Source: Streptomyces sp. DG2A-72 (GTDB lineage: Bacteria; Actinomycetota; Actinomycetes; Streptomycetales; Streptomycetaceae). From it: a stretch of 64,000 nt of DNA. Each line of letters begins with the position of its first letter. Position 1 is the first letter of the stretch. The translations under genes and the position numbers were made by a program. Below the pieces are notes generated by a model. It was not told the DNA's origin and searched no databases. It worked only from the letters and a program-made list of their open reading frames with translations. Shown piece after piece: positions 14,671 to 23,670 of the stretch. The stretch lies in NCBI RefSeq assembly GCF_030499575.1, contig NZ_JASTLC010000001.1:6720001-6784000 (forward strand), read 5' to 3'.

Positions 14671-15654
14671 ATGGATCACGAAGAGGTGCGGGACGGCGAG
14701 CAAGTGCTGACGCAGCCGCATGAGCCGTATCAGCCCAGATCAATTTCTCGCAAAACCGCTTATCCGGAGCTAACGGGCGAGGTGGCTATGGTAGGGGCTC
14801 CACTGGACACCACCAGAGCCGACAGGGGAGGTGCGGCTGCGCCTGGGGATCGGGGAGGAGTGCTGCGGCGCTTTCTCGGATCGGCAGGCAAGCCGAAATC
14901 CGTGAACGACACCGCTGCTGACCACCGCCACGCCGGCGACTACGCCCAGACCGCGACCTTCTCCAGCGACGCGGACGGGCAGGCGTGGACTCCGCCCACC
15001 TGGGAGGAGATCGTCAGCACCCACAGCGGCCGGGTCTACCGCCTGGCCTACCGCCTCACCGGCAACCAGCACGACGCCGAGGACCTCACCCAGGAGGTCT
15101 TCGTCCGCGTCTTCCGCTCCCTGTCGACCTATACACCGGGCACCTTCGAGGGCTGGCTGCACCGCATCACCACGAACCTGTTCCTGGACATGGTCCGCCG
15201 CAAGCAGCGCATCCGTTTCGACGCGCTCGGCGACGACGCGGCGGAGCGCCTGCCCAGCCGCGAGCCCAACCCGCAGCAGATCTTCAACGACGCGCACTTC
15301 GACGCGGACGTCCAGCAGGCCCTCGACACGCTCGCGCCCGAGTTCCGGGCCGCGGTCGTCCTGTGCGACATCGAAGGACTGTCGTACGAGGAGATCGCCG
15401 CGACCCTCGGGGTCAAGCTCGGCACGGTCCGGTCCCGTATTCACCGCGGCCGCTCGCAGCTGCGCAAGGCCCTGGCGCACCGGTCGCCCGAGGCCCGGGC
15501 CGAGCGCCGCTCCTTCGCGGCCCGTGTCCCGGTACTGGGGGAGGGGGCGCGTCCGCGTGAGTGGATCACGGCCCAAACCCGCCGAGGGGCACCTCGCAGA
15601 ACAGCACCTGGGAGACCGACTCGCCGCGCTGGTCGACGGCGAGCTCGGTCATGA
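14671..15654 (+). CDS. sigE: ECF sigma factor (SigE-like)
   Basis: RNA polymerase sigma factor. Region 2 is [28 protein letters not shown] and region 4 [21 protein letters not shown] followed by [15 protein letters not shown]. The start at 14671 has GGGGGA upstream and fits the promoter; an internal ATG at 14788 ([12 protein letters not shown]) is an alternative, giving a shorter protein. As read it has 327 residues, but the last 32 (from REWITAQT) are Arg-rich and overlap the anti-sigma gene out of frame. Adding one G to the run at 15543-15547 would end the protein as GEGGASA and recreate a GTGA junction, so a frame change or sequence error is likely. The symbol refers to the M. tuberculosis SigE position, not to Streptomyces coelicolor SigE. 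Confidence 0.88.
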   Translation: MDHEEVRDGEQVLTQPHEPYQPRSISRKTAYPELTGEVAMVGAPLDTTRADRGGAAAPGDRGGVLRRFLGSAGKPKSVNDTAADHRHAGDYAQTATFSSDADGQAWTPPTWEEIVSTHSGRVYRLAYRLTGNQHDAEDLTQEVFVRVFRSLSTYTPGTFEGWLHRITTNLFLDMVRRKQRIRFDALGDDAAERLPSREPNPQQIFNDAHFDADVQQALDTLAPEFRAAVVLCDIEGLSYEEIAATLGVKLGTVRSRIHRGRSQLRKALAHRSPEARAERRSFAARVPVLGEGARPREWITAQTRRGAPRRTAPGRPTRRAGRRRARS

Positions 15655-16552
15655 GGCGCGCGAGCGTGTGCTCGCGCATCTGGCCACCTGCTCGAAGTGC
15701 AAGGCAGAGGCCGACGCGCAGCGCCGTCTGAAGAACGTCTTCGCGGAAGCGGCCCCGCCGCCCCCTTCCGAGAGCTTCCTGGCCCGCCTCCAGGGGCTGC
15801 CGGGGGGAGGTGACAGCGATGGTGGCTCTCCGCTGGACGGGTTGGGTGACGGACTCTCCGGACGGCCCGCGGCTGCCGGCGTCTTCGGGATGAAGCGGAG
15901 CGAGCGCTTCGAGTTCGGCTACGTCCCCGCCCGCGCGCATGACTCCATGCTTCCGTCGGCGGGCCGTGGCTTCCGTATACACGACGTCAGCCGCCATGAG
16001 GCCGAGCGGTCGGCCTCGCGCGGAATGCGGTTCGCGTTCGTCGCGGCCGGAGCGGTGTCGCTGGCCGCGATCGCGCTCGGCGGGGTCACCACCGGCACCG
16101 GCGAGACCACGAACGCCGCGCGGGACGGCTCCGGCGGCAGCAATGTGACCCCGATGCGGACACAGGGCTCGGGAGCCGCGACGGCGCCCGAGAACCAGCG
16201 CCGCCGAGGTGTCGGCGTCGGCCCACTGCTCGCCCAGGGCGGCCAGCAGACGCCGCTCGGTCAGACCCCGGTCGCCCCGACCGCCGTCTCGGCCCCACTG
16301 CTGCCCGGCGTTCCGGCCCCCGGCGGCGGACACGGCCAGCAGGCCGCGGCACATCCGCTGACCACGCCGGTGGTCGCCGGTGCGGCCGCCATGTCCCCGT
16401 TGATACGTCCGCTCAACTCCACCCCGCCGCTCACCCTCACCTCGTGGTCCACCGTCCCGGAGATCACGCACCCCGGCCTGTTCGCCGCGCCCGCCCCCGA
16501 CACGGCCTCGTCCCCCACAGCCCCGTCCGGCTCCCCCGGCAGGGGCCACTGA
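15557..16552 (+). CDS. rseA: Zinc-binding anti-sigma factor
   Basis: 331 residues from the GTG at 15557. The N-terminal anti-sigma domain has [20 protein letters not shown] and the H-x3-C-x2-C zinc motif (HLATCSKC). A single transmembrane helix follows ([19 protein letters not shown], near residues 160-180), then a Ser/Pro-rich extracytoplasmic tail. It should hold the sigma factor at the membrane until released by stress. Its start falls inside the sigma gene as read; see the sigma entry for the frame problem. Confidence 0.9.
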   Translation: MSGSRPKPAEGHLAEQHLGDRLAALVDGELGHEARERVLAHLATCSKCKAEADAQRRLKNVFAEAAPPPPSESFLARLQGLPGGGDSDGGSPLDGLGDGLSGRPAAAGVFGMKRSERFEFGYVPARAHDSMLPSAGRGFRIHDVSRHEAERSASRGMRFAFVAAGAVSLAAIALGGVTTGTGETTNAARDGSGGSNVTPMRTQGSGAATAPENQRRRGVGVGPLLAQGGQQTPLGQTPVAPTAVSAPLLPGVPAPGGGHGQQAAAHPLTTPVVAGAAAMSPLIRPLNSTPPLTLTSWSTVPEITHPGLFAAPAPDTASSPTAPSGSPGRGH

Positions 16553-16686
16553 CCAGACCTCTGCGCTACGGCGCGTGAACCTGGTTGAATCCAGGGTGAG
16601 CCGCGCCCAGGCAGGCAGCCGGGCGCGGAGTAGACGATCTGCGGCCACCGCCGACGAGCCGTGCCGCGGCCAGCTGTGGGGAGAGC

Positions 16687-18606
16687 ATGAACGAGGGGAA
16701 GCCCACGAAGTCGAAGTGGTGGAGCCGACCTCGCCCGCAGCCCCCTGCGGACGTGGCCCAGGGCGCTTCCCCGACGCAGGCCGAGGCGACACCGCCCGAG
16801 GCGGCCGACGGCGACTTCGAGTCGGCCCGGCTGTCGGGGGTAGGCGGCGGTGGCAGGGCTTCGGGGGATGGGGACTTCGAGCTGGATCGGCCGGCGGGGA
16901 GTCGCGGTGGTGACTTCGAGTTGGAGCAGCCTGCGGGAGGTCGGGGTGACACGGGCTCGGCCGAGGGGGACTTCGAGCTGCGGCTTCCTGCAGAGGCGGG
17001 GGCCGAGGACGACTTCGTGCGGGCTCAGCCCTCCGTGACGCCGGTTTCGCAGGCGGACAGGGAGTCGACCACCGAGCGCCCCAAACCCCTGCACGACCCC
17101 GACCCGTACAGCACCCCGCCGTACGGCGAGCCCGGCCCCTGGGCACCCGCCCCGCCGGTCCAGCACCCGGCGACCACACCGGCCGAGGGCACGCCGACGC
17201 CCGCGGCTACGCAGGACACGTCGGCGCCAACGCGTGTGCCGACGCCGACGAACGGCACGCCCGCACCCGCGCCCACGACGACGCCGGCTCACGGCACATC
17301 GGCGCCAGTACCGAACCCGCCCCCGACGCCGATCCCTGCCCTGCCTCCCGCCGCGCCAGCCCCCACCGCGCCCGCTCCGCCCACCACCCCCTTCCCACCC
17401 CCCGCCAACCCCTGGCAGAACTACGACCCCTGGGCCCCCGTCACCGGCCCCCTCCAGCAGAACGGCGCGGCCGTACCCACCACCACCCAGCGCCGTAAGC
17501 GCGCACGCAAGGCTCTGCTCGGCGGTGCCTTGCTGCTGGCGCTGGTTTCCGGGGGCGTCGGGGGCGCCGTAGGGGCGTACCTCGAGCGGAATGGTGGCGT
17601 GGGGAGTGTGGAGTTGCCGCAGGCCGATGTGGAGCCCACCGGGCGGCCGGTGGACAGTGTCGCGGGGATCGCCGCGCGGGCGCTGCCCAGCGTGGTCACC
17701 CTGCATGTCAGCGGGAGCGAAGCACAGGGCACCGGCACCGGCTTCGTGCTGGACGACCGCGGCCACATCCTCACCAACAACCACGTCGTGGAACCGGCCG
17801 GCACAGGCGGCGAGATCTCGGTGACGTTCCACAGCGGCGACACCGCCAAGGCCACGGTCGTAGGCCGGGACGGCGGCTATGACCTCGCTGTCGTCAAGGT
17901 CAGCGGCGTCACAGGACTCAAGCCCATGAGGCTCGGCAACTCCGACAACGTCCAGGTCGGCGACCCCGTCGTCGCCATCGGCGCCCCCTTCGACCTGGCC
18001 GGCACGGTCACCTCCGGCATCATCAGCGCCAAGGAGCGGCCCATCACGGCGGGCGGCGAGAGCGGCGACAGAAGTGATGTGTCGTACGTCGATGCCTTGC
18101 AGACCGACGCGCCCATCAACCCCGGCAACTCCGGCGGGCCCCTCCTCGACGCCGAGGCCCGCGTCATCGGCATCAACTCCGCCATCCGCTCCGCCGGCGA
18201 CGGCTCCGACCTGGACGGCGGCCAGGCCGGTTCGATAGGGCTCGGCTTCGCCATCCCCGTCAACCAGGCCAAGCACGTCGCCGAGGAGCTGATCAACACC
18301 GGCAAGGCGACCCATCCGGTCATCGGCGTCACCCTCGACATGGGCTACGCCGGCGACGGCGCTCGCGTCGGCACGGAGGACACCGGCGGCGGCCCCGCGG
18401 TCAACGCGGGCGGCCCCGGCGACAAGGCCGGCATCAAGGCGGGCGACGTCATCACCGAGGTCGACGGCCAGCGCATCCACTCCGGTGAGGAACTGATCGT
18501 CAAGACCCGCGCCCACCGCCCCGGCGACCGTCTGGAGCTGACGCTGGAGCGCGACGGCAAGGAGATCCGGATCGCGCTCGTGCTCGGCTCCTCCGACGCC
18601 GACTGA
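16687..18606 (+). CDS. htrA: HtrA-family S1C serine protease with PDZ domain
   Basis: 639 residues. A long cytoplasmic N-terminus has five repeats of a (D/E)GDFEL-type motif (residues about 40-110) and a Pro/Thr-rich stretch (150-260). A transmembrane helix (ALLGGALLLALVSGGVGGAV, near 275-298) precedes the protease domain with the triad His366 (LTNNHVV), Asp399 (GGYDLAVVKV) and Ser482 (NPGNSGGPLLD), then one PDZ domain (GDKAGIKAGDVITEVDGQ). It degrades or refolds misfolded proteins outside the membrane and, next to the sigma/anti-sigma pair, is a likely regulon member or regulator. Confidence 0.94.
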   Translation: MNEGKPTKSKWWSRPRPQPPADVAQGASPTQAEATPPEAADGDFESARLSGVGGGGRASGDGDFELDRPAGSRGGDFELEQPAGGRGDTGSAEGDFELRLPAEAGAEDDFVRAQPSVTPVSQADRESTTERPKPLHDPDPYSTPPYGEPGPWAPAPPVQHPATTPAEGTPTPAATQDTSAPTRVPTPTNGTPAPAPTTTPAHGTSAPVPNPPPTPIPALPPAAPAPTAPAPPTTPFPPPANPWQNYDPWAPVTGPLQQNGAAVPTTTQRRKRARKALLGGALLLALVSGGVGGAVGAYLERNGGVGSVELPQADVEPTGRPVDSVAGIAARALPSVVTLHVSGSEAQGTGTGFVLDDRGHILTNNHVVEPAGTGGEISVTFHSGDTAKATVVGRDGGYDLAVVKVSGVTGLKPMRLGNSDNVQVGDPVVAIGAPFDLAGTVTSGIISAKERPITAGGESGDRSDVSYVDALQTDAPINPGNSGGPLLDAEARVIGINSAIRSAGDGSDLDGGQAGSIGLGFAIPVNQAKHVAEELINTGKATHPVIGVTLDMGYAGDGARVGTEDTGGGPAVNAGGPGDKAGIKAGDVITEVDGQRIHSGEELIVKTRAHRPGDRLELTLERDGKEIRIALVLGSSDAD

Positions 18607-18851
18607 AACACCCCGAAAACCGTGACCCGCCAAGACTTACAGAAACGTCACAGTCCGGACCCGCCAAGCCGCCCCATCAGCGCCCCCACAAGGCAAACAA
18701 TTCCGAAAACCGCACTCCTACCCGCATTCGGAGGCCTCGGGACAGTACCGGTCGTACGGCATCGCCGGGTACCGTGGACCCGGCCCGGACCACGGAAGAC
18801 CCACACAGACCACCGAGGGCCGAGGACCGAGGGACTCGCAAGGAGCTTCAG

Positions 18852-19301
18852 GTGTTCAATGACATAGGACCGCTCGAGCTGATCACGCTCGTTGTCCTCG
18901 CCGTGCTCGTCTTCGGTCCGGAAAAGCTTCCGAAGGTCATCCAGGACGTCATGCGGACCGTCCGCAAGATCCGTGAGTTCTCGGAGAGCGCCAAGCAGGA
19001 CATCCGCGAGGAACTCGGGCCGGAGTTCAAGGACTTCGAGTTCGAGGACCTCAACCCCAAGACGTTCATCCGCAAGCAGCTGGACAACGACGAACTGGGG
19101 ATCAAGGAGATCCGCAACGGCTTCGACCTGAAGAAGGAGATGGCCGAGGTCACGGACGCGGTCCAGGGCCGCGACGCCGACTCCTCGTCGTCCTCGTCCT
19201 CCGCCGCGTCGTCGGGTTCGTCCGGCTCCCGCATCGACATGACGAAGAAGCCCGAGAGCCCGCGCGACGAGCGCCCGCCGGTCGACTACGACGCCACGTG
19301 A
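18852..19301 (+). CDS. tatB: Sec-independent protein translocase subunit TatB
   Basis: 149 residues. The short N-terminal helix (FNDIGPLELITLVVLAVLVFG), hinge and amphipathic helix (PEKLPKVIQDVMRTVRKIRE) are diagnostic for TatB, which with TatC recognises twin-arginine signal peptides. The C-terminus is charged and ends in a Ser-rich tail. The GTG at 18852 has AAGGAG seven bases upstream, which decides it over longer readings. Confidence 0.94.
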   Translation: MFNDIGPLELITLVVLAVLVFGPEKLPKVIQDVMRTVRKIREFSESAKQDIREELGPEFKDFEFEDLNPKTFIRKQLDNDELGIKEIRNGFDLKKEMAEVTDAVQGRDADSSSSSSSAASSGSSGSRIDMTKKPESPRDERPPVDYDAT

Positions 19302-19603
19302 GCGTTCGTACGACGCCGGCTGAGCAGTGCGTACGACGCCGCCAGAGCCGTACGGCCGCGGCGCCCGCCGGCGTCGTACGTGACGCGTTTCATACTCCGC
19401 CGCTGCGCCCTGCGGCCTGAAGACGGCGTCCGAGCGGCCCACGCGCCGGGCGATTTCCCGGCTGCCCCGAGTGCTGTGGATATGCTGCCGAGTTGTTGTG
19501 CGGACCGGATGACCGCGCCCGAGAGGGCCGGCCGTCCCGGGCCGACGAGAGCAAGGGGGGCGGGCCGTACCGGCCCGACACGAGCGAGGAGGCGTCCGGG
19601 CAC
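19302..19603. other. Intergenic region after tatB
   Basis: 302 bases containing the tatB terminator (19307-19380), in which the sequence CGTACGACGCC occurs twice directly and once inverted, and the upstream region of the next gene. I see no further gene. Confidence 0.5.
19307..19380 (+). terminator. Terminator after tatB
   Basis: Perfect 14-bp arms CGTACGACGCCGGC (19307-19320) and GCCGGCGTCGTACG (19367-19380), with a second direct copy of the left arm near 19330 offering an alternative fold. Confidence 0.65.
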
Positions 19604-20266
19604 ATGGAGACGACGAGTCGAGTCGCGCAGCCTGCAGCCGCGGAGGGTGGACAACAGGTCCCCTCCGCCCGGCATACGGTCGACGGCTACCTGCTGGCGT
19701 CCTTCCCGTGGTACGGCCTCGACGAGGCCTTCACGGGGCCGCGCTGGCTGATGCAGGTGGGGACGGCGGCCGACGGGGCGGTGGAGCACGGGTCGATCGG
19801 GCACGGTGACGAGCCCTCCGTCCGCAGCGAGACCGTTGCCGCTGCCGATGCGAGGGAGAAGTTCGCGGTCGTGGTGACCGTCGCGGCGAATCCGTCCCGG
19901 CGGAGCGCCGACGGTACGGGGCTGCTGGAGGCCACGTCGGTGTCCTCGGCGGCGTGGCTGGCGGGGGTGGGGCTGCTGTCCTTCACCTGGCCCGGGCAGA
20001 TGGACCACTCCCTGCGGGACGACTGGCTGGAGCAGCAGACGGAGACGGCGTGGGCGCTGGCCGACGATCTCGCCGGGTCGGCGTGGTCGACGTTGTCCCT
20101 GCCTGTGGACGGGGTGCCTACGCCGTTCCACTACCGGGAGTCCGAGTTCGGCTGGGTGCTGGCCGGGTCCACGCCGGAAGGGGTGCATGTGGGGGCGTAC
20201 GGGAGAGGGATGAGTGCGTATGGGCTTGGCTTCGCCGTGATCAAGGACGTTGCGGCGTACGCATGA
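19604..20266 (+). CDS. Conserved hypothetical protein
   Basis: 220 residues, no signal peptide and no long hydrophobic helix. Notable stretches are DGYLLASFPWYGLDEAF, REKFAVVVTVAANPS, FTWPGQMDHSLRDDW and PFHYRESEFGWVLAGS. I do not recognise the family. The ATG at 19604 has GAGGAGG about 11 bases upstream. It lies between tatB and mrp and is followed by a strong terminator. Confidence 0.75.
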   Translation: METTSRVAQPAAAEGGQQVPSARHTVDGYLLASFPWYGLDEAFTGPRWLMQVGTAADGAVEHGSIGHGDEPSVRSETVAAADAREKFAVVVTVAANPSRRSADGTGLLEATSVSSAAWLAGVGLLSFTWPGQMDHSLRDDWLEQQTETAWALADDLAGSAWSTLSLPVDGVPTPFHYRESEFGWVLAGSTPEGVHVGAYGRGMSAYGLGFAVIKDVAAYA

Positions 20267-20270
20267 CAAA

Positions 20271-20295
20271 GGGCGCCGCCGGGTTTGCGGCGCCC
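20271..20295 (+). terminator. Terminator after the 19604 gene
   Basis: Perfect 9-bp stem GGGCGCCGC / GCGGCGCCC with loop CGGGTTT. Confidence 0.7.
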
Positions 20296-20326
20296 CCTCG
20301 CCGTAGGGCCTCAGGTTGTGTGGCGA

Positions 20327-20370
20327 GTGCGGGTCGGTTGTGGCTTGTCGCGCAGTTCCCCGCGCCCCTG
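20327..20370 (+). repeat. Dispersed intergenic repeat, copy B
   Basis: Contains the core CTTGTCGCGCAGTTCCCCGC followed by GCCCCT. It lies between two convergent genes. The 3' hairpin seen in copies A and D is degenerate here. Confidence 0.75.
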
Positions 20371-20391
20371 AAGGCGTTTCCCCGCCGTCCG

Positions 20392-21525
20392 TTAAAACTT
20401 GTTCCTCGGCGTGATTCCCAGCGACATGCCCGACAAGCCCCTCTGCCGTCCCCCCAGCTTCCCCGCGATCGCCCGTAGTGCGGAGCCCGCGGGGGAGTCC
20501 GGGTTGGTCAGGACGATCGGCTTGCCCTCGTCGCTGCCCTCGCGGAGGCGGACGTCGATGGGGATGTTGCCGAGGACGGGGACGTTCGTGCCGGTGGTGC
20601 GGGTGAGGCCGTCGGCGACGACCTGGCCGCCGCCCGTGCCGAAGACGTCGACCATCTCGCCGCAGTGGGGGCAGGGGAGGCCGGACATGTTCTCGACGAC
20701 GCCGACGATCTTCTGGTGGGTCTGGACGGCGATGGAGCCGGCGCGCTCGGCTACCTCGGCGGCGGCCTGCTGGGGCGTGGTGACTACGAGGATCTCCGCG
20801 TTCGGCACCAGTTGGGCGACCGAGATGGCGATGTCGCCCGTGCCAGGTGGGAGGTCCATCAACAGCACGTCCAGGTCGCCCCAGTAGACGTCCGCCAGGA
20901 ACTGCTGCAGCGCCCTGTGCAGCATCGGGCCGCGCCAGACCACCGGGGCGTTGCCCGGCGTGAACATGCCGATGGAGATGACCTTCACGCCGTTGGCGGA
21001 CGGCGGCATGATCATGTTCTCGACCTGGGTGGGACTGCCGTCGGCGCCCAGCATGCGGGGCACGGAGTGGCCGTAGATGTCGGCGTCGACGACGCCCACC
21101 TTGAGGCCGTCCGCCGCCATCGCCGCCGCGAGGTTGACGGTGACGGAGGACTTGCCGACGCCGCCCTTGCCGGAGGCGACCGCGTACACGCGGGTGAGGG
21201 AGCCGGGCTTGGCGAAGGGGACCTCGCGCTCGGCCGTGCCGCCGCGCAGGGCGGCGGCCAGTTCCTTGCGCTGCTCGTCACTCATCACGTCGAGTTCGAC
21301 GTCGACGCGGGTGACGCCTTCGACCCGCGACACCGCCTCCGTCACGCGCTGCGTGATCGTGTCGCGCATCGGACAGCCGGAAACCGTCAGGTACACGGCG
21401 ACCGCGACCGCTCCGTCCGCACCGATCTGAACCGACTTGACCATCCCGAGTTCGGTGATGGGGCGGTTGATCTCGGGGTCGTTCACCGTCGACAGTGCTT
21501 CGCGCACCGCGTCTTCCATAGCCAT
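20392..21525 (-). CDS. mrp: Mrp/ApbC-family iron-sulfur cluster carrier ATPase
   Basis: 377 residues. An N-terminal DUF59-like domain (REALSTVNDPEINRPI, then TVSGCPMRD) precedes a P-loop ATPase with the deviant Walker A ASGKGGVGKSSVTVNLA, DADIYGHSVPRMLG and DLPPGTGD. CxxC (LPCPHCGE) is the family's cluster-binding motif. It delivers Fe-S clusters to apoproteins. No Shine-Dalgarno precedes the ATG at 21525, but TACCAT lies seven bases upstream (21538-21533), suggesting a leaderless mRNA; an ATG two codons further in and a GTG at 21549 are alternatives. Confidence 0.94.
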   Translation of the reverse strand: MAMEDAVREALSTVNDPEINRPITELGMVKSVQIGADGAVAVAVYLTVSGCPMRDTITQRVTEAVSRVEGVTRVDVELDVMSDEQRKELAAALRGGTAEREVPFAKPGSLTRVYAVASGKGGVGKSSVTVNLAAAMAADGLKVGVVDADIYGHSVPRMLGADGSPTQVENMIMPPSANGVKVISIGMFTPGNAPVVWRGPMLHRALQQFLADVYWGDLDVLLMDLPPGTGDIAISVAQLVPNAEILVVTTPQQAAAEVAERAGSIAVQTHQKIVGVVENMSGLPCPHCGEMVDVFGTGGGQVVADGLTRTTGTNVPVLGNIPIDVRLREGSDEGKPIVLTNPDSPAGSALRAIAGKLGGRQRGLSGMSLGITPRNKF

Positions 21526-21532
21526 AAGGACG

Positions 21533-21538
21533 ATGGTA
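21533..21538 (-). promoter_or_regulatory. Candidate -10 box for leaderless mrp mRNA
   Basis: TACCAT, seven bases before the ATG, with no ribosome-binding site in between. Confidence 0.35.
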
Positions 21539-21568
21539 CGGCGCCTCACAAGTACCCCGGAAAGCCCG

Positions 21569-22159
21569 TCAGCGGTCGTCTACGTCACGTCCGTGCGGCC
21601 GTTCCGCCGGGAATACGCCGTGCCCGTCCTGCCGGTCCTCCAGTTCCTTGACCACATCCTGGAGTTCCGAGCGGATCCAGTCCCGGGTCGCGACCTCGCC
21701 GAGGCCGATGCGCAGGGCGGCGATCTCCCGGGTCAGATACTCGGTGTCGGCGATCGACCGCTCGTTCTGCCTGCGGTCCTGTTCGAGGTTGACCCGGTCG
21801 CGGTCGTCCTGCCGGTTCTGTGCGAGCAGGATCAGCGGCGCGGCATAGCTGGCCTGCAGCGACAGCATCAGCGTCAGGAAGATGAACGGGTACTCGTCGA
21901 AGCGCAGCACGCTGGGCGCGGCCACGTTCCACAGCACCCACATGATGATGGCGAACGTCATCCAGACGAGGAACCGCCCGGTGCCGAGGAAGCGCGCGAT
22001 GCGCTCGCTGAACCGCCCGAAGGCCTCCGGGTCCCACTCCGGCAGGACCCGGCGCCGGGGCGGGGCGGGCTGGTCGAGGCGGGGGTGGCGCGGCCTGGCG
22101 GCGGCCGTCGCGCCGGCGGGCGTGCGCTCGCGGGTCGCGGTCTCGCGCTCAGGGACCAC
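21569..22159 (-). CDS. DUF1003 membrane protein
   Basis: 196 residues. Two transmembrane helices (FLVWMTFAIIMWVLWNVA and YPFIFLTLMLSLQASYAAPLILLAQ) with the conserved QNRQDDRDRVNLEQDRRQNE after the second define DUF1003. N- and C-termini are charged and cytoplasmic. The GTG overlaps the end of the upstream MgtE-N/CBS gene by 11 bases, so the two are coupled. Function unknown; a link to divalent cation handling is suggested by context. Confidence 0.9.
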   Translation of the reverse strand: MVPERETATRERTPAGATAAARPRHPRLDQPAPPRRRVLPEWDPEAFGRFSERIARFLGTGRFLVWMTFAIIMWVLWNVAAPSVLRFDEYPFIFLTLMLSLQASYAAPLILLAQNRQDDRDRVNLEQDRRQNERSIADTEYLTREIAALRIGLGEVATRDWIRSELQDVVKELEDRQDGHGVFPAERPHGRDVDDR

Positions 22160-23444
22160 TCGACGTCACCCCCTCGGCGGTCTCGCTCAGGTCGTCGAAC
22201 TCCGACTCCCGCCAGTCGTCGGGCAGCATGTGGTCGAGTACGTCGTCCACGGTCACCGCCCCGAGCAGCGACCCCGACTCGTCGACGACGGGCGCCGCGA
22301 CCATGTCGTACGTCGCGAAGAAACCGGCGACGATGGGCAGCGCCGCATCCGGGGCGAGCGGTAGCAGGTCGTCGTCGACGAGCGAGCTGACCAGGGTGTA
22401 CGGCGGGTCGCGCAGCAGGCGCTGGAAGTGGACCGTGCCGAGGTACTTGCCGGTCGGGGTCTCGTCGGGCGGGCGGCAGACGTAGACCTGGGCGGCGAGT
22501 GCGGGGGACAGGTCGGGGTTGCGGACGCGGGCGAGGGCGTCGGCGACGGTGGAGTCGGGGCGGAGGATGATCGGCTCGGTGGTCATCAGGCCGCCCGCCG
22601 TGCGCTCCTCGTACGCCATCAGGCGCCGTACGTCGGCCGCTTCGGCGGGCTGCATCAGACCCAGCAGCCGCTCCTTCTCCTCCTCCGGCAGTTCGCCCAG
22701 CAGGTCGGCCGCGTCGTCGGGGTCCATGGCCTCCAGGACGTCCGCCGCGCGTTCCTCCTTCAGCTTGCCGAGGATCTCGATCTGGTCGTCCTCGGGGAGT
22801 TCTTCCAGTACGTCGGCGAGGCGGTCGTCGTCCAGGGCGGCGGCGACCTCCGCGCGCCGTTTGGGGGAGAGGTGGTGGAGCACATTCGCAAGGTCGGCGG
22901 GGCGCAGTTGCTCGAAGGTGGCGAGGAGGCTCTCGGCGCCCTGTCCGTGCTCCTCCAGGGAGAAGCCGGTGACGTGGGACCACTCGACGGTCAGCGTCTC
23001 TCCCTTGGCCCGCCGGAAGGCGCCGCCCTTCCTGCCCTTGCGCACGAACACCCGGTCGATCTCCCAGTCCCTACGCGCCGGCAAGTGCTGCACCGACACG
23101 TCCAGCACCGTGACCTCCTCGCCGGTCTCCGCCAGCGTCACGCGCCGGTCGAGCAACTCACCGAAGACCAGCCGCTCGGTGGGCCGCTGCTCGAAGCGCC
23201 GGACGTTGAGCACACCGGTGGTGATGACCTGGCCGGACTCGATGCCGGTCACCCGGGTCATGGGCAGGAAGATCCGGCGGCGGGTGGCGAGTTCGACGAC
23301 CAGTCCGATCACCCGGGGCGGACGCCGCCCGACACGCAGCACGACGACGAGATCGCGTACCCGCCCGACCTGATCACCGGCCGGATCGAAGACGGCGACG
23401 CCGGAGAGGTGCGAGACGAAGATCCGGGGGGCGCCGGCTGCCAT
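22149..23444 (-). CDS. MgtE N-terminal and CBS domain protein
   Basis: 431 residues from the ATG at 23444, which has a perfect AAGGAGG eight bases upstream; an in-frame GTG at 23507 is less likely. Order: two PRC-barrel-like segments (residues 1-190; SGVAVFDPAGDQVGRVRDL), MgtE intracellular N domain (LEELPEDDQIEILGKL, MDPDDAADLLGELP), then a CBS pair (MTTEPIILRPDSTVADAL; MVAAPVVDESGSLLGAVTVDD). There is no membrane part, so it is not a transporter alone; it could sense Mg2+ and act on DUF1003 or CorA nearby. Confidence 0.9.
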   Translation of the reverse strand: MAAGAPRIFVSHLSGVAVFDPAGDQVGRVRDLVVVLRVGRRPPRVIGLVVELATRRRIFLPMTRVTGIESGQVITTGVLNVRRFEQRPTERLVFGELLDRRVTLAETGEEVTVLDVSVQHLPARRDWEIDRVFVRKGRKGGAFRRAKGETLTVEWSHVTGFSLEEHGQGAESLLATFEQLRPADLANVLHHLSPKRRAEVAAALDDDRLADVLEELPEDDQIEILGKLKEERAADVLEAMDPDDAADLLGELPEEEKERLLGLMQPAEAADVRRLMAYEERTAGGLMTTEPIILRPDSTVADALARVRNPDLSPALAAQVYVCRPPDETPTGKYLGTVHFQRLLRDPPYTLVSSLVDDDLLPLAPDAALPIVAGFFATYDMVAAPVVDESGSLLGAVTVDDVLDHMLPDDWRESEFDDLSETAEGVTSSGP

Positions 23445-23670
23445 GGCTGCGCCTCCTTCTCGTACGGGTTGCTGCATCTGTTCCGAAGTGTCGTACAGGT
23501 TGCTCACACATGTTCTGAATTGCCCGCTCGAACGGCCTTCAGGCTAGCCCGTCCCGATCGGGTCCGCCCTGGTGAGCGGTCCGGACGGACTGGCTCCGCC
23601 GGACCCGCCCGGCCCCGGTACTCTGCGGTACGCCGCTGAAGGAACCCTCGTCAGAAAGGCAGCTCCACCT

